DNA of 47,450 nucleotides from Deltaproteobacteria bacterium (GTDB taxonomy: Bacteria; Desulfobacterota; BSN033; UBA1163): positions 1-47,450 of the forward strand of contig JAGVBT010000162.1 of assembly GCA_020059605.1 (NCBI GenBank), given 5' to 3'. A model generated the notes under the pieces. It had not been told where the DNA came from. It saw only the letters and a list, made by a program, of their open reading frames with translations, and made no database searches. The position numbers and the translations under genes were made by a program. Shown piece after piece: positions 1-5,321 of the stretch. Position 1 is the first letter of the stretch, and the number at the start of each line of letters is the position of its first letter.

Positions 1-106
1 GGTTTCTTTGTTACTTTCCCTAACCCAAGAATATAGAGGCTCTCAGATGGTTAGTCCACTATTTTTCACCAATTCTAATCAACTGATGCAAAATTCAGGA
101 ATTTAC

Positions 107-135
107 TTGACATCTGGTGGAGGTTTAGGATATAA
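107..135 (+). promoter_or_regulatory. Sigma-70-type promoter for the RRM-rpsU genes
   Basis: TTGACA (107-112) is followed after 17 nt by ATATAA (130-135; TATAAG at 131-136 is an 18-nt alternative). This would start transcription near 142 and leave a leader of about 115 nt before the RRM gene. Nothing else in 1-240 looks coding. Confidence 0.55.
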
Positions 136-193
136 GGGTGGATGTCCAGTGCAAAATTGCCTTTTTTCTTCCGGACGTTTTAAAATGTTTTTG

Positions 194-233
194 AAAACCC
201 TCAGAAACTCCTTGGGAGGTCTTGGGGGTTTTT
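194..233 (+). promoter_or_regulatory. Leader hairpin upstream of the RRM gene
   Basis: AAAACCC (194-200) pairs with GGGTTTT (226-232). An inner CTCC/GGAG stem (208-211 with 215-218) lies between them. The 3' arm is U-rich, so this may be a weak attenuator or just a folded leader, 26 nt before the start codon. It parallels the clearer leader terminator of the cold-shock gene at 4.3 kb. Confidence 0.3.
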
Positions 234-258
234 AAATTTCATGAGGAGGGGACCCCCT

Positions 259-552
259 ATGAATTTAAAGCTTTATGTCGGAAATCTTCCCTTTGGGGCT
301 TCGGAGGAGGCGTTGAGCAACCTCTTCTCGGAAGCAGGAACGGTCCAGTCCGTAAAAATCGTCGTTGACTCCTATTCCGGACGGTCACGAGGTTTCGGAT
401 TTGTTGAGATGGCCTCGCAGGCCGAGGCCGAGCAGGCGATCTCCCTCCTCAACGGCAAGACCTTCATGGATCGCGCACTGGTGGTCAACGAAGCGAGGCC
501 TCAGAAGAAAAAGGGCGGAGAGTTCAAGGGAAGAAGGGACAGAAACCGATAA
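259..552 (+). CDS. RRM-domain RNA-binding protein
   Basis: A 97-residue single RNA-recognition-motif protein. RNP2 (LYVGNLPF, residues about 4-11) and RNP1 (SRGFGFVEM, about 42-50) are both clear, so the RNA-facing beta-sheet aromatics are present. The basic C-terminal tail (PQKKKGG, then GRRDRNR) resembles the short Gly/Arg tails of bacterial cold-inducible Rbp proteins. The ATG at 259 is chosen over the one at 241 because AGGAGGGG (244-251) sits 7 nt upstream of it. Likely role: RNA chaperone or post-transcriptional regulator. It probably shares a transcript with rpsU, whose start lies 30 nt downstream. Confidence 0.93.
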   Translation: MNLKLYVGNLPFGASEEALSNLFSEAGTVQSVKIVVDSYSGRSRGFGFVEMASQAEAEQAISLLNGKTFMDRALVVNEARPQKKKGGEFKGRRDRNR

Positions 553-581
553 CCGATCAACGACAGTTAAAGGGTCGAGCC

Positions 582-773
582 TTGGAAGTTAAAGTTCAAA
601 ACAATCAAATTGAAAATGCCATCAAGGCGCTGAAGCGTCAACTCGCCAGGGACGGGATTCTCAAAGAATTGAAGAAGAGAAGAGCTTACGAAAAACCTTC
701 CGTTAAGAAGAAGAGGAAGCAACAAGAGGCAAGGAGGAGAAGGCAGAAAGCCGCCCGCAGATTCTCAAGATAG
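582..773 (+). CDS. rpsU: 30S ribosomal protein S21
   Basis: A 63-residue, highly basic protein of normal S21 length. It has the family pattern: a short N-terminal beta segment (MEVKVQNNQIENAIKALKRQ), the central ILKELKKRRAYEKPS region and an Arg/Lys-rich C-terminus (ARRRRQKAARRFSR). S21 binds the 30S platform near the anti-Shine-Dalgarno and helps translation initiation. The start codon is TTG at 582 with only a weak purine-rich AGGGTCGAG upstream, so translation may be inefficient or coupled to the RRM gene. The next gene is convergent (ends at 819). Confidence 0.9.
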   Translation: MEVKVQNNQIENAIKALKRQLARDGILKELKKRRAYEKPSVKKKRKQQEARRRRQKAARRFSR

Positions 774-818
774 AGAAATCTCTTTAGCGCTTCCGATAGA
801 AGAGACGAAAAACCAGGG

Positions 819-1637
819 TTAATCAGGAGTGTCGGGTAAGCTGTAATAATTCTTTTTATAAGAGTCCCGCAACAGGGTGAGAGACTCTTTAACCTCGCCA
901 AAAGACCGCCTCAACGCTTCATATTTCCTTTCGATTTCCGTATTCTTCGCCAGGGCCTCTTCCAGCTGGGACTGGAGCTCCAGGTTTTCCTCATGGAAAT
1001 GGGAAGCCTCGCGCTCCTTCATTCTTCCTTTGATCTTGACCAGATCGTTCTGGTCCGCCTGAGATTCCAATTCCTGAATCCGGCTCAGCGCCTCATCCCT
1101 CTTTCCGGCCGCCCTGGTTAGGTTTTCCTTGATGCCCTTCAATTCCTGCTGCAACTCCTGTATCTTCTGGAACGCATCCTCGTTCTCCTCTTTCAGGTAG
1201 ACCGATTCGGAATGGGCTTCTCGAAATCTCTGGAGTTCTTTCTTCTCTATCTCCAGCTGGTTGCGCAGGTCCCTGTTGTCCTGGGTCAATTGATGGATCG
1301 TCTTCCGGTAGGAGGCCAGGTCCATCTCCAGGGTTTTCTTTGCCCGGCTTGAGACGAGAAGCTGGGTGTGGAGGTCCTCAATGAGGCGGAGCACATCGAG
1401 GTCCTGCCCTGACTCTGCTGTGGCTGCCCTGGGCGGCTCGAAGATGACCCTCTTTTCAGTCGGTTGCTCCGGAGCGCCTGTCTCCTGATGCACATCAGCA
1501 TGATCCTCTTCGAGAGGATGAAAGTCCTCTTCCAGTTCCTGGGGGAGGAGTTCTCCCGTCTTCTTCATCCTTGGCATTTTTTCCGCTACACTCCGGTCAA
1601 ACCCATCCGCTGTCAGGACCTGCGTCTTTGCCTTCAT
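819..1637 (-). CDS. Coiled-coil protein, last gene of the ParA/HEAT cluster
   Basis: A 272-residue protein without signal peptide or membrane segment. Residues 1-80 are acidic, Pro-rich and probably disordered. From about residue 80 to 255 it is a continuous heptad-rich coiled coil (for example the QIQELESQADQND and LQSQLEEALAKN segments). The ATG at 1637 is preferred over an ATG 48 nt further upstream because GGAGGAGG lies about 7 nt before it. The start of the coil (DLHTQLLVSSRAKKTLEMDL) resembles a segment of the 110-aa neighbour (SLYSELRSSLTVRSALEFDL). No family is recognised. Context suggests a scaffold or cargo adaptor for the ParA ATPase; this is inferred. Confidence 0.8.
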   Translation of the reverse strand: MKAKTQVLTADGFDRSVAEKMPRMKKTGELLPQELEEDFHPLEEDHADVHQETGAPEQPTEKRVIFEPPRAATAESGQDLDVLRLIEDLHTQLLVSSRAKKTLEMDLASYRKTIHQLTQDNRDLRNQLEIEKKELQRFREAHSESVYLKEENEDAFQKIQELQQELKGIKENLTRAAGKRDEALSRIQELESQADQNDLVKIKGRMKEREASHFHEENLELQSQLEEALAKNTEIERKYEALRRSFGEVKESLTLLRDSYKKNYYSLPDTPD

Positions 1638-1695
1638 CTGCTCGCCTCCTCCATATTCTTGCTTTCCCTTTTCCTCTTTTCCCAAGAGAAAGGGG

Positions 1696-2028
1696 TTATT
1701 TGAGCCGTTCCCTCATATAATCTTCCATCGCCCTTAGCATTTCGACGATCTTCTCCACCTCTGCCTTGATTTTATTGACCTCATCCAGAACGCGGTTCGC
1801 TCTCTTGAGATCGAACTCCAGAGCGGACCGAACGGTCAGGGAGGAACGAAGTTCCGAATAGAGCGAATGGATCCGGTCCGTAATCTCCTCCCTCTTGGGC
1901 TCTTCGGCCACTCTCTTGATCGGGGAGACCACTTTAGGCTCGGCGACGTCCCAGGGCTTCTCGATCGAATCCTTGCTCAAGGTGTTGGGAAATTTTTGTG
2001 CGACATTGTTGGTGAACTCATCCGTCAT
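1696..2028 (-). CDS. Short coiled-coil protein of the ParA cluster
   Basis: A 110-residue soluble protein. The N-terminal 45 residues look flexible. A helix or coiled coil runs from about residue 48 to 108 and ends KIVEMLRAMEDYMRERLK. Its ATG lies inside the end of the parA-like gene (11-bp overlap), so translation is probably coupled, and a weak AAAGGAAA precedes it. The SLYSELRSS..RSALEFDL segment matches the start of the coiled coil in the next gene, suggesting a shared partner or paralogous docking helix. Function unknown. Confidence 0.8.
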   Translation of the reverse strand: MTDEFTNNVAQKFPNTLSKDSIEKPWDVAEPKVVSPIKRVAEEPKREEITDRIHSLYSELRSSLTVRSALEFDLKRANRVLDEVNKIKAEVEKIVEMLRAMEDYMRERLK

Positions 2029-3028
2029 ATCCGTTTCCTTTCATTCCGAAGATTTCTCCGATTAGGTTCTGTATGTCCTCGGCTCCCTTGGAGGACTGGG
2101 CAAAGAGAAAGATAGGGGTTCCCTGGCTGGTCGCCTCGGCAATCTTCGTGTCCTGCCGTATGACCGTGTTCAGGAGGTATTTCTTATAATGGGTCTCCAG
2201 GGCCTTCTTCGAGCGCCTGCAGATGCGATGGGACTCGTTATAGCGGTTTAAAAAGATGAAGATGTTCTCAAAGACAAAAGAAAAATCCTCTTCAATGGTG
2301 GAAAGGGTTTCGAAGAGAATCTTGAGGCCATGGTAGGAGAGGAAATCGGCCAGGACAGGGATGAGGAGATCGTTGGAGGCAAGGATCGCATTGAGGTTTA
2401 AGAGCCCGATGCTCGGTGAGGCATCCATCACGATTACATCATAATTCTTCTCCATCGCACTGAGCAGCCGTTTCAACCGGAATTCCCTCGAGTTCATTGA
2501 AAAGAGCGAAAGCTCCACGGGGGAAAGGTTCAAGTTCGACGGAATGATATCGAGCGTGGGGAGATCCGTTTTGACGATGACCTTTTCCATCTCCTCCTTT
2601 TCAACCAGGGCATGATAGAGGGTCTTGGGATACTGGTCGTTGTTGAGGCCCAGGCACTGGGTGAGGTGCCCCTGGGGATCGAGGTCAATCAACAGGATTC
2701 GAAATCCCATCTGTGCGAGACGGAATCCGTAAGAAGCCGATAGACTGCTTTTTCCCGTTCCTCCCTTAAAGTTGAGGAAGAGCTGTTTCCGGACCGACAG
2801 GATGGGGGACGGAATGGAGAGATAGTTGCGATATTTAACCACATCCTCCGGTTTGTAATATCTTTCCCTGCGCTCATTCCTCTTGGCCGGCGGGAAGATT
2901 CCCTGGGACTCCTTTTCGAGAAGCTCCTGCTTTGAAATCCCGAGAAGCCTGGAAAAGGCCAGCGGGGAATAGACGCTGCCCCCCAAAATCTGGGCCCTAT
3001 GAACCAGCGGAAGAGATTGGGTTGCCAT
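2018..3028 (-). CDS. ParA/MinD-type ATPase with N-terminal MerR-like domain
   Basis: About 336 residues. An N-terminal winged-helix MerR-like segment (about 20-70: YSPLAFSRLLGISKQELLEK, then RRERYYKPEDVVKYRN) is followed by a ParA ATPase. The ATPase has the deviant Walker A KGGTGKSS with the signature lysine, switch I DLDPQGH and Walker B VIVMDASPSIG. Such ATPases dimerise on ATP, bind DNA non-specifically and position plasmids, chromosomes, chemoreceptor arrays or division proteins. The ATG at 3028 avoids the 79-nt overlap that an upstream start (3118) would create with the HEAT gene. The Shine-Dalgarno is weak, so coupling to the HEAT gene (stop 11 nt upstream) is likely. No parB or parS is seen nearby, which argues against ordinary chromosome segregation. 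Confidence 0.9.
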   Translation of the reverse strand: MATQSLPLVHRAQILGGSVYSPLAFSRLLGISKQELLEKESQGIFPPAKRNERRERYYKPEDVVKYRNYLSIPSPILSVRKQLFLNFKGGTGKSSLSASYGFRLAQMGFRILLIDLDPQGHLTQCLGLNNDQYPKTLYHALVEKEEMEKVIVKTDLPTLDIIPSNLNLSPVELSLFSMNSREFRLKRLLSAMEKNYDVIVMDASPSIGLLNLNAILASNDLLIPVLADFLSYHGLKILFETLSTIEEDFSFVFENIFIFLNRYNESHRICRRSKKALETHYKKYLLNTVIRQDTKIAEATSQGTPIFLFAQSSKGAEDIQNLIGEIFGMKGNGYDG

Positions 3029-3039
3029 CGTTTTTTGTC

Positions 3040-3792
3040 TCAACTTGACCCCGGAAGGAAATCGGATCTTTGAGTTGCCGGTCCGTCGATCCTTTTGTTC
3101 AATTGGTCTTTTGCCCACTTACGGATATCCGGGTCCGAATCGGTCATCGCCTCCATCAACCGTCTCTCACCCTCCTCGGGATAGAGGGTGACGAGAGAAA
3201 AAAGGGCCGCCCTTCTCACCCTTGAATCCCCATCCTTCGACATCTCCGTCAGGATGGGGAGCGCCCCCTCGATCTGATGCCACCCCAGAAGGGTCGCCGC
3301 CTTCCGTCTCACCCGGGGAGAATCATCACTTAGAAACTGCATCAGGAGGTTCAAATCCATCTTCTCCTTAAATCGAAACATCCCTTTGAGGGCGACCAGC
3401 CTGACCGAGGGGTCTGGATCCCTGAGATGCTTTTTCAGGAAGGGAGAAACAATGGGGTTCCCGAATGTGGTCAGGGAGGACAGGGCCTCGGCTCGGATGC
3501 CCGGATCGGGATCGGATAAAATTTCCTGGAGGAGGGGCATCGTGATGGAGAGATGGGATTTTTTGAGATAAAATTGAACAGCCGGCATCCTCACGTTAGG
3601 ATCGGGGTGTTTGAGATCGGCTTTCGCCTGCTTCAGAATCTCCTTGGTCGTGTAAGTTTCGGGAGCCTGGGTATCCTCGCAAGAGAAAGACCGGCTGGGT
3701 GACTCCACGTCAGGGGGGGGAAAAAATTGATCCGGAGGAATTTTCTCCGATCCCGTTGACTTCAGATAGATTAGTCGAAAGCGGTCTGTCAC
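3040..3792 (-). CDS. HEAT-repeat protein of the ParA cluster
   Basis: A 250-residue cytoplasmic protein. After a Pro-rich N-terminal 45 residues it has about five HEAT/PBS-lyase-type repeats, each with the DPDPxVRxxAxxxL pattern (HPDPNVRMPAVQFY, DPDPGIRAEALSSL, DPDPSVRLVALKGM, DDSPRVRRKAATLL, DGDSRVRRAALFSL, DSDPDIRKWAKDQL). HEAT solenoids are protein-interaction platforms. It lies between the ribbon-helix-helix gene (12 nt) and the parA-like gene (11 nt). In Myxococcus the PomY protein combines HEAT repeats with a ParA partner (PomZ), which is the closest functional analogy. Confidence 0.85.
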   Translation of the reverse strand: MTDRFRLIYLKSTGSEKIPPDQFFPPPDVESPSRSFSCEDTQAPETYTTKEILKQAKADLKHPDPNVRMPAVQFYLKKSHLSITMPLLQEILSDPDPGIRAEALSSLTTFGNPIVSPFLKKHLRDPDPSVRLVALKGMFRFKEKMDLNLLMQFLSDDSPRVRRKAATLLGWHQIEGALPILTEMSKDGDSRVRRAALFSLVTLYPEEGERRLMEAMTDSDPDIRKWAKDQLNKRIDGPATQRSDFLPGSS

Positions 3793-3804
3793 AATGATTT
3801 CCTT

Positions 3805-4014
3805 TTATAGGCCGAAATCCTTCCGAAGTTCTCTCTCTTTGAAGGAGTCCCTGGATTCAAATTTTAATTGTTCGGAGTATTTGTCCAGGAGCATATCCAG
3901 CGCCTCTCTCACATAGACGGCCTGTGGAACTTTGGTCTTATCGGACAATTTTTTCAGGGCCTCCACTTGACCGCTATTGATGTAGATTGTTCTTGCAACC
4001 TTTGTCTGGGACAA
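3805..4014 (-). CDS. Ribbon-helix-helix DNA-binding protein
   Basis: About 69 residues from a TTG start at 4014, chosen because GGGAGG lies 8 nt upstream; a GTG/ATG-like start at 4044 would lie upstream of that site. The fold pattern is a short beta strand (VARTIYINSGQVEAL), then two helices (LKKLSDKTKVPQAVYVREAL and a following amphipathic helix), as in CopG/Arc-type repressors. As first gene of the five-gene minus-strand cluster it is the obvious candidate autoregulator. Its promoter carries three tandem ACAAT units and a GTTTTAAAAC palindrome. Confidence 0.75.
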   Translation of the reverse strand: MSQTKVARTIYINSGQVEALKKLSDKTKVPQAVYVREALDMLLDKYSEQLKFESRDSFKERELRKDFGL

Positions 4015-4030
4015 GAAAACTTCCTCCCTT

Positions 4031-4069
4031 GTTTTAAAACACAATACAATACAATATATTTCTTGTCAA
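4031..4069 (-). promoter_or_regulatory. Promoter and possible operator of the ParA/HEAT cluster
   Basis: Read on the minus strand, TTGACA (4069-4064) and TATTGT (4046-4041) are 17 nt apart. Three tandem 5-bp units (acaat on the plus strand, 4041-4055) cover the -10 element. A perfect 10-bp palindrome gttttaaaac (4031-4040) lies at the expected start point. Both are plausible sites for the ribbon-helix-helix protein; that binding is inferred. Confidence 0.55.
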
Positions 4070-4265
4070 GAAAAAAAATGATTCAAAAACATTAAATTAT
4101 TTAATTATTACAATGGGTTAAACGCATTGTTTTTCCGAATCACCCTTTCCTAAGCAGTCCTCCCTCTTCCGGGCATACCCCGCTCCGAATTCCAGCCGTT
4201 GCGGCTTCAAACCGGGAGGGGGCAAGATTGCAAACGGGGTGAACCGAATCGGGCAAAATTAAAGC

Positions 4266-4294
4266 TTGACATTTAAAAAGGGATTGGCCATAAT
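4266..4294 (+). promoter_or_regulatory. Strong sigma-70-type promoter of the cold-shock gene
   Basis: TTGACA (4266-4271), 17-nt spacer, CATAAT (4289-4294). The expected start is A4301, giving a 142-nt leader before the GTG at 4443. Confidence 0.75.
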
Positions 4295-4303
4295 TTTTCC
4301 ACG

Positions 4304-4411
4304 GTAAGTTGTAAGGAGTATGTGGTTGGATCGAAAGAGAGGTCACAAAGTTTTTATAAAAAACTTCTGTGGCCTTTTTTTATTTAAGGACCAGAGGCTA
4401 TTACAACTTAC
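4304..4411 (+). promoter_or_regulatory. Structured cold-shock leader with long-range pairing
   Basis: The leader starts almost exactly with GTAAGTTGTAA (4304-4314). Its perfect 11-nt complement TTACAACTTAC (4401-4411) lies just downstream of an intrinsic terminator and 14 nt before the AGAGGAGG ribosome site. Pairing would close a stem around the terminator. Leaders of this length are known for cspA-type genes. Transcription attenuation is the simplest reading; this is an inference. Confidence 0.6.
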
Positions 4412-4436
4412 GCAGTTTAGAGAAGAGAGGAGGTGA
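4326..4436 (+). CDS. Possible leader peptide (uORF) of the cold-shock gene
   Basis: A 36-codon frame starts at TTG 4326, 7 nt after AAGGAG (4313-4318); an in-frame ATG at 4320 is only 1 nt from that site. It reads through the terminator hairpin and stops at TGA 4434-4436, on the ribosome-binding site of the cold-shock gene. The predicted peptide is basic with a short hydrophobic core (FCGLFLF) and matches no family. Ribosomes moving along it would disrupt the terminator. It could equally be chance. Confidence 0.3.
   Translation: MDRKRGHKVFIKNFCGLFLFKDQRLLQLTQFREERR
4341..4381 (+). terminator. Intrinsic terminator inside the cold-shock leader
   Basis: A stem from GGTCACA and AAGTTTTT (4341-4355) with AAAAACTT, a bulged C and TGTGGCC (4359-4374). 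It has a 3-nt loop and one G-U pair, and is followed directly by seven T residues (4375-4381). This is a textbook rho-independent terminator, but it lies between a strong promoter and the gene it serves. Confidence 0.75.
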
Positions 4437-4442
4437 GTGGTA

Positions 4443-4646
4443 GTGGCCAAAGGTCGAGTGAAATGGTTCAACGAGAAGAAGGGCTATGGGTTTATCTCCA
4501 GGGACGATGGTGGAGATGTCTTCGTTCATTTCTCCGCTATTAAAAAGGATGGTTTCAAGACCCTCTACGAAGGAGATGAAGTGGAGTTCGATATTTCCGA
4601 AGGGCCGAAGGGTCCCCAGGCAACCAATGTGACCCCGGTAGCTTAA
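4443..4646 (+). CDS. Cold-shock protein, CspA family
   Basis: A 67-residue single cold-shock domain, the usual family length. RNP1 (KGYGFISRD) and RNP2 (VFVHFSAI) are intact, with the expected KWFN start and the C-terminal [10 protein letters not shown]. It binds single-stranded RNA or DNA and melts secondary structure. The GTG at 4443 (reading [10 protein letters not shown]) is preferred over GTG 4437 because AGGAGGT (4428-4434) is then 8 nt away. The transcript is monocistronic: own promoter at 4266 and a clean terminator at 4671. Autoregulation through its leader terminator is plausible because CspA-type proteins act as antiterminators in E. coli. Confidence 0.95.
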   Translation: MAKGRVKWFNEKKGYGFISRDDGGDVFVHFSAIKKDGFKTLYEGDEVEFDISEGPKGPQATNVTPVA

Positions 4647-4670
4647 AAGAGGGGTCCCTTTGAAGCAAAA

Positions 4671-4703
4671 GAAACCCCGGGATAAAATCCGGGGTTTCTT
4701 TTT
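4671..4703 (+). terminator. Terminator of the cold-shock gene
   Basis: A perfect 10-bp stem (GAAACCCCGG / CCGGGGTTTC) with an 8-nt loop, followed by five T residues, starts 24 nt after the stop codon. Confidence 0.9.
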
Positions 4704-4828
4704 GACCCATGCCGTCACCTCAGGCAGCAAACCCCGGCCTCGGTTGAACAAAAGGATCGTTGATGACAGGAATCAAATCCATATTAGAACTAGTGTAGTG
4801 TTTCAACAATGGCTTTACAATGTTGTCA

Positions 4829-4847
4829 TTCCGGACTTGATCCGGAA
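4829..4847. repeat. Palindromic intergenic repeat unit
   Basis: TTCCGGA and TCCGGAA with a 5-nt centre, within text resembling widespread small dispersed repeats. The space 4704-4929 holds nothing else recognisable. Confidence 0.45.
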
Positions 4848-4929
4848 TCCAGTGTTTTCAATCGAAAGATTAAAATGACCAACTCCATTTTGCAATAGGT
4901 CCAAAATTTATCCTGATCGGAGGTCTTTC

Positions 4930-5109
4930 ATGTCGGGGAAATGCGAACACAAATCAAAAAAAACGTTGGAAAAGAAAGTGATCAACCAGGAAGAATTACC
5001 CTGCGCCTACGCCGCAACCGTTACAACCACCACCTATGAAATCCGTTACGAATGCAAAGACTGCGGACAAAAGTGGACCGAAACCAAAGAAGAGACAAAA
5101 ATGGATTAA
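4930..5109 (+). CDS. 59-aa Cys-containing (zinc-binding-like) protein
   Basis: A short gene with a good GGAGG (4919-4923) 6 nt before its ATG. The protein has CEH near the N-terminus (Cys5, His7), a central Cys25 and a C-terminal CKDCGQKW (Cys42, Cys45), giving a possible zinc knuckle. It is charged and soluble, and no family is recognised. A 7-bp hairpin (CACTGCC/GGCAGTG, 5116-5134) follows the stop without a T tract. 5135-5318 contains nothing coding that can be supported. Confidence 0.6.
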   Translation: MSGKCEHKSKKTLEKKVINQEELPCAYAATVTTTTYEIRYECKDCGQKWTETKEETKMD

Positions 5110-5287
5110 AGCTCTCACTGCCATTTTGGCAGTGAATCCCCCCTGCACAGGACAATATTCTGCGCAGGCAGGGAAGGTAAGCCTTTGTTTCAGAACTTGC
5201 TGTCTTTTTCTCCGAACTCCTGACTGTATTTTTCATTGGACTTCATTCCGAAATCTTTATCACTAATTTAATGACTTTAATCTCCCT

Positions 5288-5321
5288 ATCTCCGTGTCTC
5301 CCCATCCCCCCATCTGCTTTA
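5288..5321. repeat. Direct repeat, left copy (pairs with 12411-12443)
   Basis: A 34-bp pyrimidine-rich segment beginning ATCTCCGTGTCTCC and ending ATCTGCTTTA. It recurs at 12411-12443 in the same orientation with one missing base. The left copy overlaps the last bases of the histidine-kinase gene. Confidence 0.7.

Noticed and set aside
8-235. 75-codon plus-strand frame at the window start
   Set aside because: Low-complexity, no ribosome site, and it runs through the promoter and leader of the RRM gene.
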